A stretch of DNA of 64,000 nt from Prolixibacteraceae bacterium (GCA_019459525.1 JAIBEY010000061.1:19199-83198); one strand, 5' to 3'. Positions 34,765 through 45,302 are shown, numbered from the stretch's first letter. Made by a program: numbers and translations. Notes: generated by a model from the sequence alone, not told the origin.

Positions 34765-37572
34765 CTATTTCCGTTTCTGATCTTCCAACCGGTATTCCTT
34801 CTTTTCTTTCTGATCGTCCTGCATTTCATTTACATCGTCAAGCAAGGGTGTGTTTTTTACAGCTTCCCAATCAAATTTTTCATCCAGCGGAGTTAATGCT
34901 TTTTTCGGATCAAAAATCCGTTGATCAACAGCAACAGCCCTGTAGGGAGTGAAATCCGGTTTGGACGTGAACATATCGGCAAAATCGTTGGCGGTTGCGT
35001 CATACTGGTTCAGGTAGGGCATTCCCAGTACGTTCCAGAAAGTCTTAAATATACTCCCAAAACTGTAGTGCATTTTCGACACGTAATTTCGTTTTACATA
35101 CGGCGAAATTACCATTAGCACACTTCGGTGTGCATCCACATGGTCAACACCATTCTGGGCATCGTCTTCAGTAATTACAATAGCCATGTTTTTCCAGAAA
35201 GGGGTATTCGACAGGTATTCCACGATTCGCCCCACGGCCAGGTCGTTATCGGCCATATAGCTTTCCCTGAAGGGGTAACCGGCTTCAGGGCGTTCGCCTG
35301 CGCCATGATCGTTTGGAATAATGACTGTATGTACAGCGGGCATTTCAACTCCGGGTTTAATCCATTTTTCGTCAAATTCACGGATAAACTGATGGACACG
35401 GAACTGATCGGGAATGGCCATGTTGTAAGTGGGGTACATTTTTGAAGTACGCGAAAACATGGGCCGTGGTACAGGAAAATTCACGTAGTGTTTAATTCCT
35501 GAATATTTAAACGAATCGTCGTAAAAAGCAGGTTCGAACATCACCCCAAAGCCGAAATTGTAAAATTCAACCTTGTTCCGTTCGAGGTGATCCCACATCG
35601 ATCCGGCTTCGTTGTAATCTTCCGGGTATATTGCTCCTGCCGAGCCATTCATTCCGAGGCTACCCGGCGCATTCGATTTGGGATTATACGAGCGGTTGCC
35701 CCCGTAACTTGCAGGAACCGTTGACTCAACCCACTCGTTCGGATAGGTATTTACCAACCATCGGTGTCCATCGGCCGAAACGTCCGAATCGACATAAAAG
35801 TTATCAGACATGGCAAATTCTTCAGCCAGTTTAAGGTGGTTTGGCATTACGGTAGCCTGTTCAACTTTCAAGGATTTATTGCGGTTTGTAAACGTGGCAT
35901 TACGTCCGTAACGTGCAATTGTGGGATCGCCCTTACCCTTTTCCATTTGTCCGAAAATCTCATCGTAAGTCCGGTTTTCTTTCGAAATAAAAACCAGGTA
36001 TTTAATTGGCGATTCTTTTTCACCGCCAAAAACCGGGATCGGATTATCGGCACGTCGCCTTTTAACGCTTTGGTAGTCTTCAATCCGATAATTATTACTG
36101 ATCACCTGCCTGGTGAGGGCAGCCAGTTTTTTATCGTTCGGAATATCCATTACCGAAACGGTGCCTCTCATCAGATTTCCAATGTAGCTGCCTTCTTTCC
36201 CCTCCTGGAAAGTTTTGCCGCCATTTGGTCCGCTGCCATAACCTTTGGCATTGCTCACCACCAGCGTTTTTCCATCCGGAGTAACCTCCAGTTTAGAAGG
36301 AAACCAGCCCGACGGAATGTGCCCGATGACTTTTTTGCTTTCAATGTCAATAACTCCAATGGCATTTACTCCGGATTCGGCCACAAAAAGCCTTTTCTGA
36401 TCGGGAGAAATGGCCAGTCCAAATGGAATCACACCACGGAATTGTTTTACTGCCGGGTGTAATTTGATTGGAATTTCAGCGGCAATGGTATCGTGATGGA
36501 TGTCGATGACAGAAATATTGTCGTTGGTTCCGTTGCTCACAAAAATATAACGGTCGGTCACCGCAAGCGAATTGGGGCTCGATCCGCCAACGGCCGGAAT
36601 ACCCTCAATGATTTCGCCAACCAGTCCGCCTGTTTTTATTTTTGCCTGAATTTCAGGTCGCTGGGGATTATTTACTGAAAACGACCATACTGAAAACGAC
36701 TCCGGAACATTTGGATCGCCCAGGCCCGGAACAACTGTCAAGTCAATTCGGGTTCCTTTCTTCATTTCTTCGGTTCCGAAGCCAAAGGCCGGGAAGCTCA
36801 ATGCTTTTTTATAATCTTTCTCAGCTTCAATATTTCCGATTTTGCGGTATTCAAACATGCCCACATTGGCCACATAAACCTTTTGATGATCGGGCGAAAG
36901 GATCACCCCAAACGGATAGCGACCGGTTTTTGCGCTCCCGGTAATTTTCTTTTGACGGGTGTCGATTACCAACAGGCGAAACAGCATTTGATCGACGGCA
37001 TAAAGGTAACGTCCGTCCTTGCTTAGTTTCAGGTCTCCAATATAGCCATCCGGGGTTTTCTGACCGTTTTCGTCAACCGAACAATCTATCGAATCGAGTT
37101 TGGCACCGGTATCAATGGAGAACAGATAAATCTTGTTTTCCTGACCTCCTGCCACATAAACAATTTGATTGTCAGGAGAAATGGCCAGACCCATAAAAAC
37201 GGAAGCCAGGATTCCTTTATCGGTAGCCGGACCGGGAGGAATTTGCATCACCACTGGCTGGGCCGACCGGAGATTTTTAATGATAGAAATGGAAATGGGT
37301 GAGGTTCCCGAATTGGCGGTTACAGCAACATTTCCGTCAGCACTCAGCGTTAACCCAAACGGATGGGGCGCAACCTCTATGGTTTTTCCGAAAGGAGCCA
37401 CCAAACGGCCATTGGGGATTACTGTTTTGCCGGTTTTATTGATTTGGGTATATAAATTTCCTGACGGTGATGAAACCACTTTAAGCTTGGGCGAATTCTG
37501 CTGACCGATAGAATCCTTCAGGATCAGGATGAAAAGAAGGACAAAAAAGTATTTGTAATTCATAGCTATCAT
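34765..37572 (-). CDS. YncE-type beta-propeller / phosphoesterase fusion, secreted
   Basis: A 935-aa exported protein with a short signal peptide (NYKYFFVLLFILILKDSIG). Residues about 50-480 form a YVTN-like beta-propeller with repeated units such as GLTLSADGNVAVTANSG, GLAISPDQKRLFVAESG and KLEVTPDGKTLVVSNAKG. From about 525 (VFISKENRTYDEIFGQ) a phosphoesterase/alkaline-phosphatase-like domain begins, with SDNFYVDSDVSADGHRW and VIITEDDAQNGVDHVDAHRS as metal-site segments. The substrate is not deducible. ATG at 37572 or 37563 (MNYKYFF) are both possible. Confidence 0.82.
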   Translation of the reverse strand: MIAMNYKYFFVLLFILILKDSIGQQNSPKLKVVSSPSGNLYTQINKTGKTVIPNGRLVAPFGKTIEVAPHPFGLTLSADGNVAVTANSGTSPISISIIKNLRSAQPVVMQIPPGPATDKGILASVFMGLAISPDNQIVYVAGGQENKIYLFSIDTGAKLDSIDCSVDENGQKTPDGYIGDLKLSKDGRYLYAVDQMLFRLLVIDTRQKKITGSAKTGRYPFGVILSPDHQKVYVANVGMFEYRKIGNIEAEKDYKKALSFPAFGFGTEEMKKGTRIDLTVVPGLGDPNVPESFSVWSFSVNNPQRPEIQAKIKTGGLVGEIIEGIPAVGGSSPNSLAVTDRYIFVSNGTNDNISVIDIHHDTIAAEIPIKLHPAVKQFRGVIPFGLAISPDQKRLFVAESGVNAIGVIDIESKKVIGHIPSGWFPSKLEVTPDGKTLVVSNAKGYGSGPNGGKTFQEGKEGSYIGNLMRGTVSVMDIPNDKKLAALTRQVISNNYRIEDYQSVKRRRADNPIPVFGGEKESPIKYLVFISKENRTYDEIFGQMEKGKGDPTIARYGRNATFTNRNKSLKVEQATVMPNHLKLAEEFAMSDNFYVDSDVSADGHRWLVNTYPNEWVESTVPASYGGNRSYNPKSNAPGSLGMNGSAGAIYPEDYNEAGSMWDHLERNKVEFYNFGFGVMFEPAFYDDSFKYSGIKHYVNFPVPRPMFSRTSKMYPTYNMAIPDQFRVHQFIREFDEKWIKPGVEMPAVHTVIIPNDHGAGERPEAGYPFRESYMADNDLAVGRIVEYLSNTPFWKNMAIVITEDDAQNGVDHVDAHRSVLMVISPYVKRNYVSKMHYSFGSIFKTFWNVLGMPYLNQYDATANDFADMFTSKPDFTPYRAVAVDQRIFDPKKALTPLDEKFDWEAVKNTPLLDDVNEMQDDQKEKKEYRLEDQKRK

Positions 37573-37750
37573 TATTTTTCTGGCTGATGAAGATAGTAGT
37601 TTATACTTGTTTAAAAAGAATAAACGATAACGAAAAGATTAAGATTTGATGAACTCAGCTACTCCCAATCTTCTAAAAATTGTTAAACATGTTGGCAATA
37701 AAGGTTCAGGTTCGCAAAAAGCAGTATTTTCGTAACGAAAAATAAAAACA

Positions 37751-38506
37751 ATGAGCGTGCATCAGAACCTGGTATTGATTCCGACCTACAATGAAAAAGA
37801 GAACGTTGAGCGAATGATCCGAAAAGTTTTTTCGTTGAAGATTCCTTTTGAAATTTTGATTATTGATGACAATTCGCCGGATGGAACTGCCGCAATTGTT
37901 GAACAAATCATTCCTGAATTTCCAGAACGGTTGCATATACTGAAAAGGGCAGGGAAACAAGGTCTTGGAAAAGCTTATCTGGCCGGATTCCACTGGGCTT
38001 TGGAGCGTTCGTATGATTATATTTTTGAAATGGACTGTGATTTTTCACACCGGCCGAAAGATTTGGAACGGCTCTATGCGGCCTGTGTGGAACAAAATGC
38101 TTCGCTGGCTATCGGGTCGCGTTACATTTCAGGAATTAACGTGATAAACTGGCCTCTCGGGCGTGTGCTGATGTCGTATCTGGCTTCGGTTTATGTACGG
38201 GCCATCACCCGTATGAAAATAATGGATACTACTGCCGGTTTTAAATGTTATCATCGTAAAGTTTTAGAAACCATCGATTTTGATAATATCCGGCTGAAAG
38301 GATATGGATTTCAGATTGAAATGAAGTTTAAGACCTGGAAACACGGGTTTAAAATTGTTGAAGTGCCCATTATCTTTACCGACCGTAAAGAGGGGACTTC
38401 TAAAATGAGTGGTGGAATTTTTAACGAAGCGCTTTGGGGAGTGCTGAAAATGAAGATCAGAAGCTGGTTTACCCGGTACGAAAAAATAGCTGGGGGAAAT
38501 AATTAA
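37751..38506 (+). CDS. Polyprenol-phosphate mannose synthase-like GT2 glycosyltransferase
   Basis: A 251-aa GT2 enzyme resembling dolichol/polyprenol-phosphate mannosyltransferases, which charge a lipid carrier with a sugar for later transfer. Motifs are LVLIPTYNEKENVE, the nucleotide-binding IIDDNSPDGTAA, the catalytic EMDCDFSHRP and GSRYISG. There is no C-terminal membrane domain, as in the soluble DPM1 class. It is followed by a strong terminator, so it is probably monocistronic. Confidence 0.87.
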   Translation: MSVHQNLVLIPTYNEKENVERMIRKVFSLKIPFEILIIDDNSPDGTAAIVEQIIPEFPERLHILKRAGKQGLGKAYLAGFHWALERSYDYIFEMDCDFSHRPKDLERLYAACVEQNASLAIGSRYISGINVINWPLGRVLMSYLASVYVRAITRMKIMDTTAGFKCYHRKVLETIDFDNIRLKGYGFQIEMKFKTWKHGFKIVEVPIIFTDRKEGTSKMSGGIFNEALWGVLKMKIRSWFTRYEKIAGGNN

Positions 38507-38524
38507 AAAATAGTAGCAAATTTT

Positions 38525-38544
38525 AAGACCGCAACAGCGGTCTT
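38525..38544 (+). terminator. Terminator after the GT2 gene
   Basis: AAGACCGC-aaca-GCGGTCTT followed by TTTG. A strong small hairpin with a T-run, 19 bp after the stop codon. Confidence 0.88.
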
Positions 38545-38561
38545 TTTGTTTATATATTCAG

Positions 38562-38569
38562 TAAATTTG
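38562..38569 (+). promoter_or_regulatory. Candidate -7 element for pyrC
   Basis: TAAATTTG fits TAnnTTTG, 31 bp before the pyrC ATG. The only TTTG upstream is too close (13 nt), so the -33 is unsupported. Confidence 0.35.
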
Positions 38570-38600
38570 ATTGGATTGCGCGTATAAAAACAGAGCAGAT

Positions 38601-39944
38601 ATGAAGACACTCATTAAAAATGCCCGAATTGTCAATGAAGGACAGACTTTCATAGGAGCCGTACTCATAAACGGAGAGTTTATTTCTAAAGTAATCGTTG
38701 GTGAGGAGGTTCCTGCTGAAGTGTTAAAAGGGGCTGCGGTGATTGATGCTTCCGGTCAATATCTGCTTCCGGGAGTTATTGATGATCAGGTTCATTTTCG
38801 TGAACCCGGGCTCACTCATAAAGGCGAAATTGCAACAGAATCGCAGGCTGCAGTGGCTGGAGGAGTAACCTCCTACATGGAAATGCCCAACACCAATCCG
38901 CAGGCCGTAACACAGGAAATACTCGAACAGAAATATCAGCGCGCGGCTGAAGTTTCGGCCGCCAATTATTCGTTTTATATGGGCGCCACCAACGATAATT
39001 TAAATGAGGTGTTGAAAACGGATGGCACGAATGTTTGCGGAATAAAAATTTTCATGGGTTCTTCAACCGGAAATATGCTTGTTGATAACGAAGATGTTCT
39101 TTCTGAAATATTCAGGAATACCAAATTGCTGGTTGCTACCCACTGCGAAGACGAACCCACGATTATTCGGAATACGGCCATTTACCGCGAAAAATACGGC
39201 GACTTTGTCCCCATTTCGGCGCATCCGAAAATTCGTAGTGCCGAAGCTTGTTTCAAATCCTCGTCGAAAGCGGTTGAACTTGCTACAAAATTTGGAACGC
39301 GCCTGCATGTGCTGCACATTTCAACAGCCGAAGAAATGAAGTTATTTACATCGGGTCCGGTGGCGCAAAAGAACATTACAGCCGAAGTTTGTGTACATCA
39401 TCTTTGGTTCGACGAGCACGATTATATTACACATGGAAACCGGATCAAATGGAATCCGGCAATAAAATCGGCTGACGACAAGGCTGCTCTTTGGGAGGCT
39501 TTGCTGGCCGATAAAATTGATGTTATTGCTACCGACCATGCACCGCACACCCTTCAGGAAAAAGAACATTCCTATTTTAAAGCCCCATCAGGTGGGCCAC
39601 TGGTTCAACACTCGCTGGTTGCCATGCTCGAAAAAAGTAAAAAGGGGATGATTTCGGTAGAACGGGTAGTTGAAAAAATGTGCCATGCTCCGGCAGACCT
39701 GTTTCGTATCGACCGGCGCGGCTATATTCGCGAAGGGTATTATGCCGACCTTGTACTCGTTAATCCAAACAAAACCTGGATGGTTTCACCTAAAAATATT
39801 TTGTATAAATGTGGGTGGTCTCCTTTCGAGGGAGTTAAATTCTCTCACCAGGTGGTTGCAACTTTTGTAAATGGTTACCTGGTTTATGCCAAAGGTGATG
39901 TTGTTTCGGGGAAACAAGGTAAAAGGCTTAAATTCAACAGGTAG
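38601..39944 (+). CDS. pyrC: Dihydroorotase
   Basis: Closes carbamoyl-aspartate to dihydroorotate in pyrimidine synthesis. The 447-aa amidohydrolase has Lys149 (CGIKIFMGSSTGN; the position of the carboxylated Lys), His181 (ATHCEDE), His239 (LHVLHIS) and Asp312 (IATDHAPH). The first metal motif, normally HxHxR, reads Gln63-Val-His65-Phe-Arg67 (DDQVHFREPG), so the first His is replaced by Gln. The other metal ligands and substrate residues are intact. The ATG at 38601 is chosen because ten upstream codons lie in the promoter and terminator. Symbol given as pyrC by family. Confidence 0.9.
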   Translation: MKTLIKNARIVNEGQTFIGAVLINGEFISKVIVGEEVPAEVLKGAAVIDASGQYLLPGVIDDQVHFREPGLTHKGEIATESQAAVAGGVTSYMEMPNTNPQAVTQEILEQKYQRAAEVSAANYSFYMGATNDNLNEVLKTDGTNVCGIKIFMGSSTGNMLVDNEDVLSEIFRNTKLLVATHCEDEPTIIRNTAIYREKYGDFVPISAHPKIRSAEACFKSSSKAVELATKFGTRLHVLHISTAEEMKLFTSGPVAQKNITAEVCVHHLWFDEHDYITHGNRIKWNPAIKSADDKAALWEALLADKIDVIATDHAPHTLQEKEHSYFKAPSGGPLVQHSLVAMLEKSKKGMISVERVVEKMCHAPADLFRIDRRGYIREGYYADLVLVNPNKTWMVSPKNILYKCGWSPFEGVKFSHQVVATFVNGYLVYAKGDVVSGKQGKRLKFNR

Positions 39945-40060
39945 TGTAGCTCTGAATTGTGACTCTTTCGCATTCAGCAGGTTCGTCCTTATACTCGTGA
40001 ATGTAGTTAAAAACATCCCGTTTGGAATTTCCTATAGAAATATTGATCCGTTTAGATCAT

Positions 40061-40093
40061 AAAAAAACCTGCTTGATTCAAGCAGGTTTTTTT
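40061..40093. terminator. Bidirectional terminator between pyrC and infB
   Basis: A 15-bp perfect stem AAAAAAACCTGCTTG / CAAGCAGGTTTTTTT with a 3-nt loop; ends in T-runs on both strands. Confidence 0.92.
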
Positions 40094-40120
40094 GAGTTAT
40101 GAGAAAATAATGATTGTTGA

Positions 40121-43100
40121 CTAAAGTGTTTTGGCAACCTCCGTTAATGTGAACGCTTCAATAAAGTCACCTTCTTTAACGTTGTTGTAGTTGTCGATAT
40201 TCAAACCGCATTCATAGCCTTTCAAAACTTCTTTTACATCATCCTTGAAACGTTTCAGCGATCCGAGTGTTCCGGTGTAGATAACGATTCCATCACGGAT
40301 AACGCGGACTTTGTCTTTCCGGATAATCTTTCCATCGCGAACAATACATCCGGCGATGGTTCCAACCTTTGTAATTTCGAATGCTTCCATAACTTCAGCC
40401 GTTCCGGTAATTTCTTCCTTAATTTCGGGAGAAAGCATACCTTCCATTGCAGCTTTTATTTCGTTAATGGCATCGTAGATGATCGAATACAAACGGATGT
40501 CGATTTGTTCTTTTTCAGCGATCTTACGGGCATTGACCGATGGGCGCACCTGGAATCCAACGATAATGGCGTTGGAGGCTGTTGCCAGCATAATATCCGA
40601 TTCGGAAATTGCACCAACTGCTTTATGGATCACATTAACCTGAATTTCAGGGGTAGATAACTTGATCAATGAATCGGAAAGCGCTTCGATTGATCCATCC
40701 ACGTCACCCTTCACAATCAGGTTCAATTCCTGGAAGTTACCAATCGCAATACGACGACCAATTTCATCCAGCGTAATATGTTTCTGAGTACGCAATCCTT
40801 GTTCGCGGGCAAGTTGCTCGCGTTTGTTGGCAATGCTTCTGGCATCGCGTTCATTTTCCATGACGTTAAACTTATCACCAGCCTGAGGCGCTCCGTCCAA
40901 TCCAAGGATAATAACAGGTTCTGCAGGAGCTGCAACAGTTACGCGTTGGTTACGCTCGTTAAACATGGCCTTTACGTGACCGTAATATTGACCAGCTAAA
41001 AGAACATCGCCAACTCTTAACGATCCGTTTTGTACCAATACGGTAGCCACATAACCGCGGCCTTTATCCAACGTTGACTCAATAACAGTTCCGGTAGCAC
41101 GTTTATCCGGGTTACCTTTCAATTCGAGCATTTCGGCTTCGAGCAATATTTTTTCGCACAATAAGTCAACGTTTAATCCGCTTTTTGCAGATATGTCCTG
41201 ACTCTGGTATTTTCCACCCCAATCTTCAACGAGGAAGTTCATGGCGGCCAATTTTTCTTTTATCTTTTCAGGATTTGCACCTGGTTTGTCAATTTTATTA
41301 ATGGCAAAGATGATAGGAACACTTGCTGCCTGAGCATGGTTGATTGCTTCAACCGTTTGAGGCATGATGTTATCATCGGCTGCAACAATAATAATGGCAA
41401 TATCGGTTACCTGAGCTCCACGGGCACGCATTGCTGTAAATGCCTCGTGACCCGGAGTATCCAGGAATGTTATTTCTTTTCCGTTTTTCAGTTTCACATG
41501 GTAAGCCCCAATATGCTGGGTAATACCACCGGCTTCACCAGCAATTACATTGGTACTTCTGATGTGGTCGAGCAACGAAGTTTTACCGTGGTCAACGTGT
41601 CCCATCACCGTAACAATTGGTGCTCTTGGCAAGAGTTGTTCTGCGGTATCCGGCTCGTCTTCAATGGCAACCTGAATTTCGGCACTTACAAATTCTACTT
41701 TATATCCGAATTCATCGGCAACAATGGCCATTGTTTCTGCATCGAGCCGCTGGTTGATGGAAACAAACAGACCCAGGCTCATACAAGTTGAGATAACACT
41801 GGTTACTGAAGTATCCATCATGGTTGCCAGTTCGTTAACCGAAACGAACTCGGTAACTTTCAGTATGTTTTGGTTTTCGCTGTCGCGTTCGGCCTGAGCT
41901 GCCATTTTATCGCTAACCATTTGCCGTTTATCTTTCCGGTATTTTGAACCTTTGGATTTTGTTCCTTTGGTGGTTAAGCGTGCGAGCGTATCTTTAATTT
42001 GCTTCTGAACATCTTCTTCGCTTACTTCTTTTTTCAGAAGCGGACGTTTTTTCAGCATTGATTTGTCTCCGCCTCCTGCTGGCCGTGCGGCGCCTCCTGG
42101 ATTTTTGGTGACTACCAGTTTTCTTCTTTCTCCTGGTGGAACTGCAGGTTTTTCAGCTACATTGACACGTTGCTGATTATTTCCCGGGATATCTTTTGAA
42201 ATTCGCTTTCTTTTTTTCTTGCGGTTAGCTGCCTGCTGAGCAGATTCGCCTCCGGCAGGAGCTGGTCGTTTATCCGATGGAAGTTCAATCTTGCCAACAA
42301 CAGTAGGTCCTGAAAGTTTTTCAACCCTTGCCTTGATAACTGTTGGACCGGTTCTTTGCTGCGGTTCTGTTTCGCCTTCCTTCACTACTTCATTTTCGGC
42401 AGAAGGTAAGGCATCGCGGCGAACTTTTTCGCGGTCTTTGCGCTCTTCTTCTTTCTGCTTTTTACTTTTCTTTGCTGGTCTGGTTTTTTGATTCAGCAAA
42501 TCGAGATCAATCCGGCCAACCACTTTAACTTCTTCCACTTTGGGGACATTCGTGGTCAAAACGTCGGAGCTGAATCGATCATCTTCCGAAGCAACAGGAG
42601 TAGTCTCTGCAATAACTTCAGGTTTAGGCTGAACGATTGGTTTTTCTACCTTAGGCTCTTCCTTATGTTCTTTAACTTCTTCAACTACGGTGGGTTTTTG
42701 CTCAACTGGTTTGGCTACCTCGGCAGGTTTCTGGTGGTGGTGAACGGTTTTAGGCTTTTCTTCAGGAACTGAAGGCTCTTCTTTTTTCTTTGCCGAACCA
42801 TAATTGGTCAGATCAATCTTTCCAACAACTTTGGGAGCCTCAATTTCGTGCCGGTTGGTGGTGATTAATTCTTCCTTATGTTCGTGCCTGACGGGTTTAG
42901 GCTCAACATGCGGAGCTTGTTCCGGTTTTTTGGAGGTGTGTCCTTTAATAATCACCTCATCATCAACATAGTCATCACTCACATGTTTGTGCCCTGAATC
43001 TTTTACATCTTCCAAAGAGATGGATTCTTTTGCACCACGATGACTTTTCAGATTGATTAGTTCTGATTCTTTTTTCAGGCTGACATCACCTTTATATTCT

Positions 43101-43255
43101 TTCTCAAGAAGATGGAATGCGTCGTCTGTAATCTTGTTGTTTGGATTTGTATCAATATCAAATCCTTTTTTGTGCAGAAAATCAACGATGGTTGAAATAC
43201 CAACATTAAAATCCCGCGCTACTTTGCTTAGTCGTTTTATACTGCCTATAACCAT
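40121..43255 (-). CDS. infB: Translation initiation factor IF-2
   Basis: GTPase that delivers fMet-tRNA to the ribosomal P site and promotes subunit joining. The 1044-aa protein has an N-terminal IF2N domain, then a long charged linker (about 60-450). The GTPase domain follows, with G1 GHVDHGKTS (552-560), DTPGHEAF and AINKIDKP, and then IF2 domains II-IV. The linker carries three copies of a VVG(K/R)I(D/E)L motif (near residues 143, 245 and 319). Last gene of the rimP-nusA-infB operon. Confidence 0.97.
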   Translation of the reverse strand: MVIGSIKRLSKVARDFNVGISTIVDFLHKKGFDIDTNPNNKITDDAFHLLEKEYKGDVSLKKESELINLKSHRGAKESISLEDVKDSGHKHVSDDYVDDEVIIKGHTSKKPEQAPHVEPKPVRHEHKEELITTNRHEIEAPKVVGKIDLTNYGSAKKKEEPSVPEEKPKTVHHHQKPAEVAKPVEQKPTVVEEVKEHKEEPKVEKPIVQPKPEVIAETTPVASEDDRFSSDVLTTNVPKVEEVKVVGRIDLDLLNQKTRPAKKSKKQKEEERKDREKVRRDALPSAENEVVKEGETEPQQRTGPTVIKARVEKLSGPTVVGKIELPSDKRPAPAGGESAQQAANRKKKRKRISKDIPGNNQQRVNVAEKPAVPPGERRKLVVTKNPGGAARPAGGGDKSMLKKRPLLKKEVSEEDVQKQIKDTLARLTTKGTKSKGSKYRKDKRQMVSDKMAAQAERDSENQNILKVTEFVSVNELATMMDTSVTSVISTCMSLGLFVSINQRLDAETMAIVADEFGYKVEFVSAEIQVAIEDEPDTAEQLLPRAPIVTVMGHVDHGKTSLLDHIRSTNVIAGEAGGITQHIGAYHVKLKNGKEITFLDTPGHEAFTAMRARGAQVTDIAIIIVAADDNIMPQTVEAINHAQAASVPIIFAINKIDKPGANPEKIKEKLAAMNFLVEDWGGKYQSQDISAKSGLNVDLLCEKILLEAEMLELKGNPDKRATGTVIESTLDKGRGYVATVLVQNGSLRVGDVLLAGQYYGHVKAMFNERNQRVTVAAPAEPVIILGLDGAPQAGDKFNVMENERDARSIANKREQLAREQGLRTQKHITLDEIGRRIAIGNFQELNLIVKGDVDGSIEALSDSLIKLSTPEIQVNVIHKAVGAISESDIMLATASNAIIVGFQVRPSVNARKIAEKEQIDIRLYSIIYDAINEIKAAMEGMLSPEIKEEITGTAEVMEAFEITKVGTIAGCIVRDGKIIRKDKVRVIRDGIVIYTGTLGSLKRFKDDVKEVLKGYECGLNIDNYNNVKEGDFIEAFTLTEVAKTL

Positions 43256-43375
43256 AAACCCACTCAGTTAAATAAACCTCAAAAATATTTTTAAGGAATT
43301 AACGATGATGCAATCTTACATTCAAAATCTCAAATGCCCTAATTTTAATGCAATAATTTGAATAAACTTTACGAT

Positions 43376-44611
43376 TTACTCAAATTCATTCCTCAGTATT
43401 CGCAGAACTTCGTCGATAGTTTCCTCTTCGAGGTCGGTTCTTTTGATCAGTTCTGACCGGGTGAGGCTTAATACGTTTTTAGCCGTATCGCAACCAATTG
43501 ACCTTAGTTGATCAATTACCCAGCTTTCAATTTCGTCGGCAAATTCTTCCAGATTCACATCTTCATCATCCTGAGCGACCTCGCGGTAAACATCAATTTC
43601 GTAGCCGGTAAGCTGGCTGGCCAGTCTGATGTTCAAGCCACCTTTACCAATGGCCATCGAAACCTCATCGGGTTTCAGATAAACATCGGCACGTTTGGTG
43701 TCTTCGTGCAATTTGATTGAAGATACTTTGGCCGGATTTAATGCACGCTGAATAAACAGTTGCATATTTCCCGAATAGTTAATCACATCGATATTCTCGT
43801 TACGCAATTCACGAACGATGCCGTGAATACGTGATCCTTTCATTCCTACACAGGCTCCAACAGGGTCAATTCGTTCGTCGTACGATTCAACAGCTACTTT
43901 GGCCCTTTCGCCCGGTACCCTTACAATTTTCTTAATGGTAATCAAACCATCAAAAATTTCAGGAACTTCCAGTTCGAATAAACGTTCGAGGAAAACAGGT
44001 GATGTACGCGAAAGAATGATCAGCGGATTGTTGTTGCGCAATTCAACTTTAAAAACCACAGCGCGCAAATTGTCTCCTTTCCTGAAATAATCAGAAGGGA
44101 TTTGCTCGGTTCTGGGGAGTATCAGTTCGTTTCCTTCGTCGTCCAAAATCAGTATTTCCTTTTTCCAAACCTGATAAACTTCACCGGCAACGATGTCGCC
44201 AATTTTAGTCATGTATTTGGTATAAATATGGTCTTTTTCAAGCTCCATAATGCGACTGGCAAGATTTTGACGCAAATTGAGAATAGCCCGGCGGCCGAAC
44301 TGTGCCAGTTTTACTTCGTCAGTTACTTCTTCTCCAATTTCATAATCAGCGTCAATTTTTTTGGCTTCTTTCAGGGTAATCTGGGTGTTTGGATCTTCAA
44401 AATCCTCATCCTCTACGACTGTCCTGTTGCGCCAAATCTCAAAGTCACCTTTATCGATGTTAATGATCACATCGAAGTTTTCATCTGTGCCGTAGGTCTT
44501 TTGAAGGACGTTTTTAAATACATCTTCCAAAACGCTCATCATTGTGGCGCGGTCGATGCTTTTGAGTTCCTTAAATTCGGCAAAGGTGTCGATAAGATTA
44601 AGAGTATCCAT
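43376..44611 (-). CDS. nusA: Transcription termination/antitermination factor NusA
   Basis: RNA-polymerase-binding factor that modulates pausing, termination and antitermination. The 411-aa protein has the N-terminal domain (about 1-130), an S1 domain (IGDIVAGEVYQVWKKEILIL) and two KH domains (VGMKGSRIHGIVREL and the later AIGKGGLNIRLASQLTG). A helical C-terminal region resembles half of the E. coli acidic repeats. It lacks a full second acidic repeat, which is common outside Proteobacteria. Twelve bp after rimP and 120 bp before infB. Confidence 0.96.
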   Translation of the reverse strand: MDTLNLIDTFAEFKELKSIDRATMMSVLEDVFKNVLQKTYGTDENFDVIINIDKGDFEIWRNRTVVEDEDFEDPNTQITLKEAKKIDADYEIGEEVTDEVKLAQFGRRAILNLRQNLASRIMELEKDHIYTKYMTKIGDIVAGEVYQVWKKEILILDDEGNELILPRTEQIPSDYFRKGDNLRAVVFKVELRNNNPLIILSRTSPVFLERLFELEVPEIFDGLITIKKIVRVPGERAKVAVESYDERIDPVGACVGMKGSRIHGIVRELRNENIDVINYSGNMQLFIQRALNPAKVSSIKLHEDTKRADVYLKPDEVSMAIGKGGLNIRLASQLTGYEIDVYREVAQDDEDVNLEEFADEIESWVIDQLRSIGCDTAKNVLSLTRSELIKRTDLEEETIDEVLRILRNEFE

Positions 44612-44623
44612 CTCGTCCCGTTT

Positions 44624-45085
44624 TTAAAATTTTAATATTTTCTTTGTTTCCTTTATTTCTGAATAGGCAATATGGTGAACCCGCGTAACGAGTTCTTTCT
44701 TTTTTGAACCTTCTGTTTTTTCTTTTGTCGTTACTTCAAGTTCAATGGCATCTTCGGCAGCCGCAAGCAGTAATCCGCTTAACTTTTGTCCGTTGGTTAA
44801 AAGAACTTCAACTTCGGTGCCTGCATTTTTTTTATACTGACGAACCAAGGTAAAAGGTTCACTCAATCCGGCTGAAAAAACAGACAATTCAAAATCTTCC
44901 ACCTCACGATCAAGGTTGCCTTCAATAAAACGGCTTATTTCAACAATTTGATTAATTGAAATGCCGGTATCGCTGTCAACCATAACGTGGATCACATTGC
45001 TTGCCGAAACGGTTACGTCAACCAAAAACTGGTCTTCGGTAAGCTTTTCATTTACAAGTTCTGCTATTTTTAATTTGTCGATCAT
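44624..45085 (-). CDS. rimP: Ribosome maturation factor RimP
   Basis: Cytosolic factor needed for 30S subunit maturation. The 153-aa protein has the N-terminal RimP domain (MIDKLKIAELVNEKL, DVTVSASNVIHVMVDSD, ISRFIEGNLDRE) and a C-terminal SH3-like domain (KLSGLLLAAAEDAIELEV). Length is normal. First gene of the rimP-nusA-infB operon, an arrangement conserved across bacteria, with a good promoter upstream. Confidence 0.95.
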   Translation of the reverse strand: MIDKLKIAELVNEKLTEDQFLVDVTVSASNVIHVMVDSDTGISINQIVEISRFIEGNLDREVEDFELSVFSAGLSEPFTLVRQYKKNAGTEVEVLLTNGQKLSGLLLAAAEDAIELEVTTKEKTEGSKKKELVTRVHHIAYSEIKETKKILKF

Positions 45086-45146
45086 ATTTCTTTAATAAAA
45101 TAGGGGACTTTTAATCCCCTACCTCTGGTTTCCCCAAATGTCGCGA

Positions 45147-45177
45147 CAAAAATAGTAATTTTAATTAAATTGTCAAA
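45147..45177 (-). promoter_or_regulatory. Promoter of the rimP-nusA-infB operon
   Basis: On the minus strand TTTG (45177-45174), 19 nt, TATTTTTG (45154-45147): a full Bacteroidota promoter match about 60 bp before the rimP start. Confidence 0.75.
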
Positions 45178-45260
45178 ATCAATTAATTAAGGATTTTGAC
45201 TATCGTTCTAAAATCAAATTATAGGGAGGCTAAATTACGCTTTCGAAACAAAAACTTTCC

Positions 45261-45268
45261 TATTTTTG
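45261..45268 (+). promoter_or_regulatory. Candidate -7 element for the HD hydrolase
   Basis: TATTTTTG fits TAnnTTTG, 34 bp before the TTG start; no TTTG at the right spacing. Confidence 0.4.
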
Positions 45269-45302
45269 TGCAGTTTGTTATTACAAGCAAACGGATAACC
45301 TA

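Noticed and set aside
34746..34952. Open frame at the end of the lipoprotein gene running into the convergent gene
   Set aside because: No family features and overlaps the phosphoesterase coding sequence.
35764..36462. Plus-strand open frame of 232 codons inside the propeller/phosphoesterase gene
   Set aside because: Opposite-strand shadow of a clear 935-aa gene; no recognisable motif.
42291..42772. Three plus-strand frames opposite the infB linker
   Set aside because: Produced by the biased Lys/Glu/Pro codons of the linker on the other strand.
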